DNA of 64,000 nucleotides, taken from Sarcomyxa edulis (lineage: Eukaryota > Basidiomycota > Agaricomycetes > Agaricales > Mycenaceae). The notes beneath the pieces are model-generated. The model made no database searches, was not told the origin of the DNA, and worked only from the letters and a program-made list of their open reading frames with translations. Position numbers and translations under genes: made by a program. The stretch is taken from the NCBI GenBank assembly GCA_009761415.1, contig QUOL01000035.1, forward strand, positions 1 through 64,000, read 5' to 3'. Within the stretch, counting starts at the first letter, position 1. Each line of letters begins with the position of its first letter. Shown here one piece after another: positions 12,062 through 23,129 of this stretch.

Positions 12062-13347
12062 ATGCGCGTCCCCGTAGAGGTCTGCACTTTCATAATCCAA
12101 AGTCTATCCCCCGTCGATCTATCCACAATGTCCACCGTCTCCCGGGAATTTCAGCGCTTGACCGAGCGTCTCCTTTATCGTTCTCTGGAGCTGCATCGCT
12201 ACCGATGCTATTCCATCCTCAAGTGCATCCTTGCCATCACACGAACCCCTCGTCGAGCAGTCCTCGTCCGTTCCATCTCCTTACCTGCAGGGTTTAGCAA
12301 ACGAACCGTCACCCTCTCCGATATTCCTATCTTCCAAAAGCTACTTTCCCATGCTCTAAAAATGTTCGCCAACCTAAAATCACTACACATACGCCGTCAC
12401 GTCGAAATGACAAGCTCGACTTTCCATTTTTATCTCAAATCTTGGATGCTCCACGGATGCACATTCCGCCTACATACGTTCAGCTGCGTGCAGTGTAACA
12501 TGTACTTCGAATGCTTCGCCGAATTCTTCTCGGGACAGCCAGGCATCCAGGATTGGATGTTTGGTTTCAATAAGGAGATTCAGGAGTATGGGGTAGCCAC
12601 TTTCCCTCATGATTTGCTCCCTGAAATTTCTACTGTCGAAATCAACGACTGGCGCATCCTCTCGGTGATGCCTTCGAGGCCTATCAAACGTCTGGCAATT
12701 CGTACGCATTATCTGGACGCAGGCTCACTCTCCAAGCTATGTACTGCATTGGTTCGATTTGGACAGACGGTCACGCATCTGGACATCGAGATGGATGGGA
12801 TGACTGGACATCACTCCGAGCTTGATAGTGGTGGTCCATGGGCCCCGTCGACTTTGATTGAGCTTCTCGGACAGCATCTGCCAAAACTGGAATATTTGCA
12901 GTTATCTCTAGGAACTATCAAGGTCAGGCATATTCCAGCATCACAAATCGCATCAGTCTGATTGATGCTTTCTCCAATCCGTACTAGACCGATGGTTGCA
13001 ATCTGGATGATGTATCGCAGTCTATCTCACGGATGGGATCTTTGAAAACATTCGTCATTGATCCTATAGAGTCTTCCGAAGATGTCTTATGCGGAACCAA
13101 CAAATCGAGGAAGAGGAACCCTCAATGGAAATTCGACACCCATGAAGGTTGTCTCGCGGTTGCGAGACAGTTTATGGCCACCTCCTCGTCCCTCTTTCGG
13201 GTCGCATTCCCTTCCTCCGGCGATCCACACCGTCCGTTTTGTTTTCCGTGTTGCTCTATCTATCTCAGATCCGAGGTAGAAGGTGTGAAACTCGAACGCG
13301 AGATGCTTTTGCGCCGAGAATATCAAAATCTATGGAGGGTCCTCTGA
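12062..13347 (+). CDS. F-box protein, two exons, about 406 aa
   Basis: Exon 1 is 12062-12922 and exon 2 is 12988-13347; the 65-nt intron ends in TACTAG and the join is in phase (287 + 119 codons). The N-terminus carries an F-box (VPVEVCTFIIQSLSPVDLST, then SREFQRLTERLLYRSL, residues about 3-42), the module that docks onto Skp1 in SCF ubiquitin ligases. The rest has irregular leucine-rich spacing (LKSLHIRRHVEM, THLDIEMDG, LPKLEYLQLSL), as in the large Agaricomycete F-box/LRR-like families, where it would select substrates. The start is the first ATG before the F-box. Intact as far as can be seen. The substrate cannot be predicted. Confidence 0.75.
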
Positions 13348-13349
13348 TT

Positions 13350-13768
13350 TGACTCGGACTGGTGGGGCGATTTGCCGAAAAATCCTGAAATTGATGTTAT
13401 AATTCGTCGATACGCTACCTTTGTGTATATACCTGAGTGTAATCTATCATTTGTGACTGCTATGGTGTGCTCGAGTAATACAAGCAATTGGTGAACGATT
13501 GTCGAACGACGTTCCTCAGCTAACGCGGAATTGCCGCGGATTCGGAAGTTGCCGAACCTGGGAAATATGCTGAAGTAATTTACTGAAGCGATTTCACTGA
13601 AGCAATCCGCCAAATCCGCCGCGGATCCGCCAAATCCCCCATACTCCCGTCGGTCTCGGCCGACGTAGACACGCTCACTTCGACTTCTCGCTTCCCCTGG
13701 TCCTGCCTTCGTCGAAAGGCTACACGTTGACAAGCTGGATTGTCTTGGAATATTGCTACCATTTTGCC
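13350..13768. other. Intergenic region upstream of the ABC transporter
   Basis: No gene seen. A run of GCCGCGGAT and CCGCCAAATCC-type short repeats lies at about 13600-13640. Confidence 0.4.
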
Positions 13769-16611
13769 ATGATGGGTCCATCTACATCGGCTTTAAGCCG
13801 TTTGGCAATACGGAAAACCCTCCAGGGGCCATGGCATACGTCATTCAACCCAGTACCACAACCCCATCTATGCTTTCGCGCGGCATTTTCAGTCTATTCG
13901 AGGTCAAATACGACTTCAGTACCCTCCTTAACATTGAATCTAGCGACAGGGATACCTAAAAGGTCATTTTCGCCGAATTGGGGCATTCCAAATCGTTTTT
14001 ATTCGACACCGACCCCTACTGCATCCACGGTAGAAGCAAAGTCTTCTGTGATATCTGATGTACCTAACCCATCACCGACATCGACACCAAAAACACCAAA
14101 ACCATCACTGATCACTCGGATAATCCCACCGACACTAATTGTAAAGGACGTCGAGAGCGCGTCTTCCATGAAGAAAATAGCGTTATTAGCGAAACCGGAA
14201 CGGAAACCATTGCTCCAAGCTATCGGGCTTCTGTTGCTTTCGTCGTCTGTTTCGATGAGTATTCCGTTCACCATTGGGAAATTGATAGACTTTTTCTCGT
14301 CTACAGACCCAGTGCATCCATGTCTTGCAATGTGACAAATTTAGACTCATCTACTTGGCGTTTTTGATTGGCACGTTCAGCAAATTCCTCTCGGTCTCTC
14401 GATCTGGCAGGCTTCCACCGTCCTTCTCTTCCTTTTCACTGCGGGTGCTGTTGCAAATGCCGGCAGAGCCATGCTGATGAGAATGGCTGGTCAGAGGATA
14501 GTTGCACGACTTCGCGAACGGACTTACGCTGCGGCACTTCAACATGAAGTCGAGTTCGTGGAGAAAGGTGAAGGTGATGTCCTCAGCCGACTGAGCGTCG
14601 ATACTAGCATTGTCGGGGAAAGGTGCGTAGTTTACTAATGATCTTGTACTTCTTGCGGTCTTATGAGTCGGTATATTGTCTTCACTAGTGTCACACAAAA
14701 CCTTTCCGACGGCTTGCGGGCTATTGTAATGTCTTCTGTTGGATGTTAGTCTTACTGTGCTATAGACAGCACGACTGCTGATAATATGCTCTGTTTATAG
14801 TGGGCGCCATGATTTATCTCTCTCCTACCTTGACCCTCTTGATGCTGGCTATCGTCCCACCCGTATCTCTTGGTGCCGTACGTCAGCTGACAATTGCGAT
14901 AACATAATTATTGAACTACTTCACAGGTCGGTACCTCAAGAAATTGTCAAACAAGACGCAGGAGGCCATGGGTGAGATGACCAAAGTAGGGGTTTCACGT
15001 GTACATTTCAAGGTCTTATCGCTTCACTTACAAACGCGCCATTTGATTTCGTGTAGGTAGCCTCTGAGTCTCTATCTGCTCTGCGAACTGTACAAGCGTT
15101 CAATGCGCTACCTCAAGAACAAGCAAAATTTCACGAGCGGGTAACTACCGTCCTGACACTGGCGAGGAAAGAAGCGATTGCTAGCGGAATCTTTTTCGGG
15201 AGTACCGGATGGAGTGGAAACGTTACATTGTTAGGCCTTCTTTGCTATGGTTAGTTCCAAGAGCACTCCTTCATTCATTGACTCTGCTCACACAATGCTC
15301 TTGCTCAGGTGGGACACTTGTAGCGGGTGGCGCCATCTCAGTCGGAGATCTCACAAGTCTCCTGCTATACACGGTTTACGTTGGGAGCGGTCTGCAGATG
15401 TTGACGTAAGTTCCCTCCTCTCAAGAAACAATCCGATCTTAACTAAAGTGATGAGTTCAGATCTTTCTTCGTACGTCCACGATGGTCCTATCCGTCAAAC
15501 CCCTTCTTAGAGCATTGATATTCTAGTCCTCCATCATGCGGGGTGTCGGTGCTGGAACCAGGATCTTCGAACTTCTAGATCGACAACCGATTATTCCGCA
15601 CAGCTCTGGGATTGTCTTACCACACACTAGCCGCGGAATAGCGAAATTTGAGGATATACGATTTGAGTACCCGAGCCGTAAAGGCATTGATATTCTGAAG
15701 GACTTCAATCTCGAAGTTGGCGTCGGCGAGAGTGTCGCCATTGTGTGAGTTTTTTTCGCGCATGTCGTATTCCATATATATTGACGCACACTGACAGTGG
15801 GAAGAGTGGAGGTGGGAAATCCTCTATTCACTCCCTACTCCTTCGGTACTATGATCCTATCAAAGGGAGGGTAACTTTTGATGGGCAAGGTATGCTTCGT
15901 ACCCTACGACATCGCATGTTTTCTCATCAATGCTCTATCAGACATTCGAGAATTCACCACAGAATCATGGCGGAATATAATTGGCGTCGTTCCACAGGAT
16001 CCTGTCTTATTTACAGGCACTATTGCATCAAACATTGCTTATGGAAACCCTGATGCGACCCGGGAACAAATTGAAGCTGCCGCACAGGAAGCAAATTGTG
16101 AGTTCGTATGGGGCATGCCGAAGGGTTTTGATACCGAAAGTAAGTCCGAAACCGTCACCTGCACATCAGAACGTTCTGATTGTCTCCTCATAGTTGGTCG
16201 CTTGAGCCTGAGTGGCGGACAGCGGCAGCGCCTTGCTATCGCGCGAGCTTTACTGAAGAAACCGGCCATCTTAGCACTTGACGAAGCTACTAGTTCTTTG
16301 GACGCGACTTCTGAACACAGAGTGCGCTGCTTATGCTTCCAGTGTCGTGCTGCATCTCTAACCTGGTGTCATATAGGTTAATGACGCTATTGATAAGATA
16401 TTGAGATCCAGACAGACAACTTGTCTTTTCGTGGCTCATCGTTTGTCAACGATTGCGAGAGCGGAACGCATCGTGGTTCTTGAAGGTGATGTTCAACATC
16501 TTTTATCTCGATCGCTGCATTGTTAAGTGCCTTAATTAATTAGATGGTCGAATAACGGAGTCGGGAACGGTCTTCGATCGCAAATGCGAAACCAGGATCG
16601 CAAACAACTAG
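13769..16611 (+). CDS. Mitochondrial half-size ABC exporter (Mdl1/ABCB10 type)
   Basis: Predicted half-transporter: one membrane domain plus one nucleotide-binding domain, spread over about 14 exons. The N-terminus is rich in Arg, Ser and Thr and lacks acidic residues, as in a mitochondrial presequence. Membrane-domain landmarks include [29 protein letters not shown]-like [18 protein letters not shown] and [20 protein letters not shown]. The nucleotide-binding domain is complete: Walker [11 protein letters not shown]-loop [12 protein letters not shown], signature LSGGQRQR, Walker [14 protein letters not shown] and H-loop VAHRLST. Family members export peptides or related solutes from the matrix across the inner membrane. 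One exon is only 10 nt (15461-15470); without it the LTSFF/SSIMR junction fails. Translation can be followed in phase from residue 1 to a stop at 16611. The C-terminus after the H-loop is short and its last ~12 residues are uncertain. A start at 13727 is also possible; 13769 suits the presequence better. Confidence 0.85.
15461..15470 (+). other. 10-nt microexon of the ABC transporter
   Basis: ATCTTTCTTC is flanked by AG on the left and GTACGT on the right. Splicing it between the upstream donor (GTAAGT at about 15406) and the acceptor at about 15527 restores a family-typical T-S-F-F-S-S stretch in phase. Skipping it shifts the frame. Confidence 0.7.
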
Positions 16612-16689
16612 AGGGAATCAGTGAAATCAGCCGTGAGTAGAATGGCTCGTATAACTAAATGTCATGCGAGCGCTGATACAGGTCTATAA

Positions 16690-17308
16690 TTGCCAGTGAT
16701 TCTCGAGGAAATTTTGAAGAAACGCATAATGGATTACCTTGAAAAAGAGGGTGAGTTTTTCCACTGCTTTGGGCGTGTGCGAGCTACTCACGACGATAAC
16801 CTCTTGAAGTCCAAAAGGAGATCGAGGCACAGATCGAAAACATGGTGGAGGAACAGGTTCAGGCATGTCTCAAGACACATATCCCGCAATAACTCCAAGA
16901 CGAAGTTGAAAAGCATAAGAACCAGCTTGAAGAGGTCCAGCGAGAGCCCCATAATTCGTGAGTGGGCACGTGGAAGACAACGACCAGGTCATCATATCAT
17001 TCCACAGGGAGAGCAGGCGCGCCAACCTGTTACTTAGACGGACTGATGCCGACAATACGCTGAACACAATCTACATGGCGAACGGGGAAGTCAGCTCTTA
17101 CTTCCCGAAAACTCTGAATGATCTGTTCGAACTGGATGGTGAGTCATCTGGGTGCAAATGCAGTGGCTACAGGACACTCACATGAAGGGATGCCCCAGCG
17201 GTGACATCCAAGGCGCTGGTAGTAGACTACGAGATTCCAGACGTATCAGAATCCAAGGAAAGAAACTTGAATAGGTTCATGCAGTTCTGCGGAGTGTCCT
17301 ATCAAATG
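16690..17308 (+). pseudogene. Agaricomycete conserved hypothetical (coiled-coil), in-frame stop
   Basis: Exons separated by short introns give LEKE, VQKEIEAQIENMVEEQVQAC, LKTHIPQ, stop, LQDEVEKHKNQLEEVQ, RRANLLLRRTDADNTLN, YMANGEVSSYFPKTLNDLFE, then VDYEIPDVSESKERNLNRFM. From memory this order matches a coiled-coil protein family common in mushroom genomes with no known function. A TAA at 16890-16892 interrupts an otherwise open exon where the family has a Gln, a one-base change from CAA. A 5' part is missing or too diverged to see. Probably a recent pseudogene. Confidence 0.55.
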
Positions 17309-17480
17309 GTAGATCTTCTTCCATCGTGATAATATGTCTATTGAGCTTTACTGCGTGATTCTAGGTCAATACAGGCACAAGTACGCGACGAGTCGGACTG
17401 GAAAGAGAGGAAGTGCGCACGTAGATCGTATGCACTATGCACCGCCAACGAAATGCACACACGAACAATGTAGCAATAGT

Positions 17481-18501
17481 TCAGCTTCTTCTGAATCCAT
17501 TCCAAAAACTTTTCTTGATCGTCACGCTCGGGCCTATATCCTGTTCCTTGATGAACTCCTCTGGAGGATGAGATGTCAATCCGTTGCTAGTGTCTAGGCT
17601 TTTGGTCCATTTGTCCACAGATTCCACTAGTCTCTTCTCGAACCACCGCATAACCATGCTCTCCTTCTGCCAGACTCCAGTCGTATATATCGAAAGTGGA
17701 CCAGTAAGATTTAGTTCTGGCCATCGAATCAGAGGTTTCTTTTCAGATGGATCGTCTGGTCCGCTTTGGTGTTGTACTTTCTTCTTCATCCAGTTAGCCA
17801 TCACCACGTCGGTAAAGATGCGATCCCCGACCACAATCAGTTCTTCGTCTCTGACAGGTATCCGTAGAGAGCTGAAATAGGTTCGTATTGACGCTATGCA
17901 CGAATATGAGGGTTTTTGTTCGCTGTGTCGGAGGACTGGAACTCCTAGATGATGGGTGACAGACTCGGCCTGTGGCGTCACGATAGCTGATGTGAATATG
18001 GTCTATACTGGACGGAAAACTGGATTGAAACGGAGCGAACTGACCTGGATTTCACCGGCGTCAGAGCGTGGTCCAGCTGAGTTGCTGACGATGAGCACAT
18101 TGCCCTCCCCAAAAGTTTCACGACACGACTTCCATGCTTCCTAGCGTAAGAGATTTAGTATGGATCGCTTTCATTCCATGGGATGTTAGTATACCTGCAA
18201 GTCCGGAACAAGCGTGTCGCGATAGTCTATAAAGATGGCGTCAACTTCACTGACTATCGTAATGCAGTGGAACAAGGCGAACCAAGCAATTGTCTTTGTC
18301 GAATACAGCACCTCGATACCCTGCTTATACAAAGCTGAAAAGTCAAGATGGCGAATGTCTTTCTGTGCGAGATTCGTGAACACTTGGAAGGAGATCCCAA
18401 TATTGTGGCTTCACACCTTTGACCATGATACCCGGAATAACTAGACGTGGATTGAATAGGAGATGAAAGGGTACTAGTAGACCTGGAATATTCAAGGGCA
18501 T
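17481..18501 (-). pseudogene. GEP4: GEP4-type mitochondrial phosphatidylglycerophosphatase, probable frame slip
   Basis: GEP4 dephosphorylates phosphatidylglycerophosphate in mitochondria, a step of cardiolipin synthesis, using a HAD-type phosphatase fold. Exons on the minus strand: start MPLNIPGLLVPFHLLFNP at 18501; DIRHLDFSALYKQ; motif I VFDKDNCL; YRDTLVPDLQ; EAWKSCRETFGEGNVL; motif II IVSNSAG; VTHHLGVPVLRH; motif III region SEQKPS; motif IV VVGDRIFTDVVMANWM; and a C-terminal tail ending at 17481. All HAD motifs are present. Between SALYKQ and GYRGAVFDKDNCL the frame slips by one base (about 18321-18331), and no intron there repairs it. So the gene is broken, or there is a sequencing error. 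It is arranged head-to-head with the LCMT1 relic, 83 bp between the two starts, suggesting a shared promoter region. Confidence 0.75.
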
Positions 18502-18584
18502 CTTTTGTCGAGAAATCCGAGTAAGCAAAGAAAAAGAGAGAGTCAAGTCGGGCACGCCGGGATTTCCCTTTTTATCTTCTTGCC
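18502..18584. promoter_or_regulatory. 83-bp divergent intergenic region, GEP4 / LCMT1
   Basis: The two start codons point away from each other and are 83 bp apart, so any promoter must be shared or overlap the genes. No clear TATA box is visible. Inferred from layout only. Confidence 0.4.
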
Positions 18585-19453
18585 ATGTTTCCGCCGTCTC
18601 GACCTCAAGACTGTGATGCTCCGATACGACTCACAGACACAGACGCTGCAGTCGCGAGACTCTCCGCTGTTCAAAAGGGCTATCTTCAAGACTTCAAGAT
18701 GAATACGTGAAATATTTGGTCCCTCGAGCGCACCTGCAACCCCCAAGGCCACCTCTCATCAACGTGGGCACTTTCGTACGAACCACTGCCATCGATGACC
18801 TCGTACGACAGTGGTTACGACTATCTGGACAATCAGGAAAACCTTGTCAGATAGTCAGCCTTGTTGCTGGTAGCGATACTAGATTTTGGCGGATTTCCGT
18901 ACGCACTCATACATATATTGCCCGACATTGACATGGAACGAGCCATTAGCTAGACGAGCCCCGATAAAGATCTTCTTGGGACATATTGTCGAACTTGATT
19001 TTCCTGAAATCACTAGCAAGAAGGCTATGGCTATTCGGAAAAGTAAGGAATTGAGCTCTGTACTAGGACAGGACGTGAAACTCGGTCAGTGTCTCTGTAC
19101 TGGAATCTGCGTTGCCTTCTGACACGGATCATATAGCGAATGGCGGAACTGCTTTGCACTCCTAGAAATACCATCTACTGCCCATTGATCTCCGTCTTTC
19201 TCCTAACGAGACATTATCAGCATTGCTGGCTTCTTCAGATTCGACCTCTAGTCTGCCTATCTTATCACGAACTCTCCCTACGCTCCTCTTATTTGAATGT
19301 GTTCTTGTCTACATGTCTCCTTCTGCCTCCTCTGCAATTCTCCAGTGGTTTGTGAATTACCTCTCGCATTCGAATGAGCCATCGTCAGTAAGCGATGACG
19401 ATGGGACAGTGTTGGGAAGCGTCGTATACGAGATGTTTGGTCTGGGCGACTGA
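18585..19453 (+). pseudogene. PPM1: Leucine carboxyl methyltransferase 1 (LCMT1/PPM1), multiply broken
   Basis: LCMT1 uses S-adenosylmethionine to methylate the C-terminal Leu of the PP2A catalytic subunit. Family blocks in order: DTDAAVARLSAVQKGYLQD; EYVKYLVPRAH; INVGTFVRTTAIDDLVRQWL; the SAM loop CQIVSLVAGSDTRFWRI; VELDFPEITSKKAMAIRKSK; LLPIDLRLSPNETLSALLAS; LPTLLLFECVLVYMSPSASS; VVYEMFGLGD. Lesions: a tandem duplication of CTTCAAGA (18684-18691 and 18692-18699) shifts frame right after KGYLQD; the first Gly of the SAM loop is Val; a second frame shift (two extra bases) lies just before VELDFPE at about 18990; a TAG stop sits at 19163-19165; and the C-terminal third is missing after 19453. 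A non-functional relic. Confidence 0.85.
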
Positions 19454-19459
19454 TCAAGA

Positions 19460-21070
19460 CTCGATTTGACTCTCATCTTCGACGTCGCTTCTCATTCACC
19501 TGCGCTCAATTCGTGCGCATCTCGAAGGATACAGATGGGTATCCACTACAAAATGTCTAGGTATAACTTTTACACCTTCAACCAACATCCACCAAGCTGA
19601 AACTGGATTCTAGTCAACTCCACATCTTTGCACGCACGGGTCGTGCTTCATCGCCGATCACACTCGTTCATAGGTCCAGACCGGCTCAGAAAGTATACCG
19701 GACTACTAGAGATAAAACCAGGTACATATGGTTGATCTCAGGGCGCCCAGGCTTAATTTGACTGAAGACCGTTTAAGTACGTTCTACTCGCCACACCGAT
19801 CTCTTCATCACGATCGCAGCTCGTCCACCAACCCTTTCAGAATCGTACTTGAAGCTCTATAGATGGAAGAAAATTAGACACTTCCATCCTGGCAATCGTA
19901 CTTCCCAAGATCAATCCTCAAGAGCTCGTCGATGAGTCTTTGTCGGTGCATTCGTGCATTACAAATCAAACTCGTCTCTCCTTCTGTGGTCAACTACAAC
20001 ACCAATACCATGGGCCTCATCTTAGTCCAATTACGGCCTCACGGCGAGGGTGATTTCAAGACCCTCACGGACGTTCCTCAACGCGTTTCGGGACCCTTCC
20101 TCTATTTTCTCACAGAAGTCTCGCTCGCCTCTCACGTGTGTAGTCGTTCTGAAAGATTAGGGCCCTTTTCAAAAAGATCTGGGCAAGTCCTCATCATTTC
20201 CGAGATTAACGACGCGAAGACACGGCTGCTGTCTTCATTCAGCATATTCCTCGCTTTTTTTGCCCTCTCGTGGCGTCCTTCGTGCACATTCAACTGGCTC
20301 TTTCTCTGGATGGAAGGAATACGACAATCCGTTCAGTCTGAGGTTCAACCTGACCGCTTAATAGGCTTTCAGGACTGTGAATTGACTCTATAGATTCAAG
20401 TCTTCAAACCATTCAGAGGTCCCGGACGACTTGCGCTCCTGAAGATCAAGGAGAAAATCCAGCCCCGACACTCGCTTCGGTGAGTCCCAACCCTGTTTTT
20501 TGACGGATTCACCTCTCACGACAAACCATTCTATTGGCTTTAGGATTGATTCCTCAATTTCAGGGCATATTTGTTGTATCCCTATTCACCTGGGCGCTCT
20601 TTTCACTGGTTGGTAGAGACTCGGTGACGGTAAATGTTGGTCCATAGTAAATAGCACCAGGCTCCGATTATGCATTAGCTCCGTCAAGTTGCTACAGAGC
20701 TCATCCACGTCGGTATTTTTGTCCTTCTCCATATATTTTCTCCATCCATTCACGCGTATCATTATTCAGCAGCTCTTTCAATGGTCGTACTGTCCCAGAG
20801 GCTGCATATTGTGATGCAGAAACGGTCTCCGACTCGTTTCCCACACCTTACCCGACTAACAGACACCTTTACACTCTAACCGGTAAGTTTTACTGTCGCG
20901 CAAACCAGCCACTGGCATCATCGCTTCACATGGACATGACCGTGCACTCGCCTCACAGGGCCATGGACATTCACGTTCAGTGTCGCAGCAACCTTCGTTT
21001 TCGTTGGCCCATCCTCATTCGAGACAACACTCTTTTTCGAGTCGAGTATAATTGTAGGTGGGGGTGCTAG
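19460..21070. other. No recognisable gene
   Basis: The longest frame (19932-20393, +) has no recognisable domain, and its hydrophobic stretches are not convincing membrane segments. Some splice-like sites occur. I see nothing I can name; the C-terminal part of LCMT1 was looked for and not found. Confidence 0.35.
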
Positions 21071-21084
21071 TCATCCAGTGTCTC

Positions 21085-21300
21085 TTCGACCTTCTCTCTC
21101 GCACCAGCCCTCCCATTCTCTTGCCACTCCTCTCTCTCGCGTCAACCCTCCCTTACAGCGCTCTCGCACCAACCTTCCCTCACAGCACTCTCTAGACGAC
21201 CTTCCCTCTCCCTCTCCCACTCTTACTCCCCCTCCCATTCTCATCAACCCTCCCGATCAGTCTCGCGCCAACCCTCCCTCTCCCTCTCCCACTCACGTCT
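21085..21300 (+). repeat. Pyrimidine-rich low-complexity tract
   Basis: CCTCCC, TCTCTC, TCGCGCC and CACTC motifs recur for about 200 bp on the + strand. The translated frames are Pro/Ser-rich only because of this composition. Confidence 0.6.
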
Positions 21301-21539
21301 TTTTTCTGAAGATAGTCTAGAAGGCGCGATGTGGTGTATATCGCGTCTTCTGGTTCTGGAGATGCGCCGTCGAAGCCTAATCCCGAGCCCGATCCAAATC
21401 CTAAGAAGATCGGTACGTATTTCCTCACCCGATCCCATACACATACTCAATACTAACGGTTTGCGTTTGCGTTTCTCCTTAGCTGATACATACACGACTC
21501 ACAAGCACAAGCACATCCACATCCTCTTTCTTTTCCATC

Positions 21540-23125
21540 GGTATATACGACGATGAGGATGGAGGTAGGGGACCATTTACTGTTGCAGAGCCTATTGATA
21601 CTGGAGGAGGAAAAGAGGTTGGCCTACCTCGATCCCGAATCTGAACCTGACTCTGAGGGTGGTGGTGCGAGGGGTGGTATTCTTAGGCATCGAAGAGGAC
21701 TTTTCGTTGCCGTTAGGGTTCCCCATGCCACCGCACCATCAACAACAGCACCAGAAGCAGCAGGCACGGGCGCGGGCGAATTCGCAGCCTTTGGGTATGG
21801 GGTTCGGGCTTGGATTACCGGCAGATCATGAGGTGAATGGGAAGGGGGGGAGCAGAGGGTTGGCAAAGATGAGGAGTTTGCCTAGTATTAGGTTAGGTGT
21901 TGGTGGTGTTGGTGGGTATCGAGGCCCAACACAGGACCGTCCTCGAGCGTCGTATCAATCACAACCACGATATCCTCGAGTTCCGTACCAAGCATCAGAA
22001 AACAATCCCGACGCTGACGAACGCAAACTCGAAGACGACGACGACGGAGAAGAAGAAGAAGACACACGCCTCGACGAACCCATGAACACCCACATCCCAT
22101 CCGCATCCCGACGGTCACTCACCTCTTCCCTAGTTCTTGACGAGTCTAACGCTTTGACGCGTCCACTGGCACAAACCCAGATCTTGGGGTTGGGCGTGTT
22201 GGGTTCGAGTGGTGGTGGGCTTGGGTCGAAGTTGAGGTTGTCTCTGCCTAGCAAGGGGAAGGGGAAGGGCAAGGTACGATGATAAAGCGTCCCCGGCACC
22301 TGAACGTGGGGCTCTCACTCGCGGTCATTGCGCCTCAACACCCTCCACCTCCTCTCCTCATCCAAATTGGTCGCATCACCGCCTGATGTGCACGAGGTCG
22401 TCAAACGGTGTGAGGAAGTGGCGTTGGATGTGCAAGGCGTTAGAGAGAGGCTCTTGAGGATTGGAAGAGTTGGGTTGGTTGTTATCTCGAAATTCTCAAA
22501 CACAACAGCATTGTATTCCACAGAAATCCTCCATACCCTATACATCACGCTTCTATCCCATCCCGATCGCGCCATGCAGCTTCTATCCCTATCCTCTCTC
22601 TCCACCTACAAATCGCCACACCTCGTAGCTCACGATAGCAAACTTCGTACACTCCTCGATGATACTCGGTGGAGAGACGAGCTCACGTCCCTGGATCTGG
22701 CTAACATCAAGCCCGCAGAACCGTGGTGAACTGGTAGACGTCGTCATTCGAGTTTGATGTCGGAGAAGAGAGGTCTATCTCGAGGGGCTGATCGGAGAGC
22801 GGCTGTTCTGTCGTCCGGCCTCAAGCCCAAGGGTTTGTTTATTCACATTGATATTGAGCTCGCGCCAAAACCCTTCCACAACCGACGCTATCTAGTCGCA
22901 GTCCCCTCCTCTCCTTGCCGCTCAACGTTCAACCCTAACCCCACAGCAACACCACGACATCACCAGCACCTCGCAATCACCTGCGTCAAATCTACCATCT
23001 CTTGCCCACATTGCGAGACATCCGTGGTTTTTGGTCGACCACAACAAAACTCGGTAAGTCCTATTGTCTTCTACACTTATCTATACTGTACTGACCTTTC
23101 TGGAATCCTTATAACAGGTCCTCAT
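21540..23125 (+). CDS. Unidentified gene or remnant, low-complexity then helical part
   Basis: A Gly/Gln/Asp/Glu-rich part (about 21659-22282, with HHQQQHQKQQARARANSQ and DDDDGEEEEDTRLDEP) is followed by a more globular, Leu- and Val-rich part (22328-22729, VVKRCEEVALDVQGVRERLL, ILHTLYITLLSHPDRAMQLL, DDTRWRDELTSLDLA). The second part looks like helical repeats. Frames change between segments, so introns or indels are involved. I do not recognise the family and assign no function. Confidence 0.35.
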
Positions 23126-23129
23126 ATCT

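Noticed and set aside
21078..21320. Proline/serine-rich secreted or wall protein
   Set aside because: Composition follows the pyrimidine-rich DNA; no signal peptide and opposite-strand frames are equally open.
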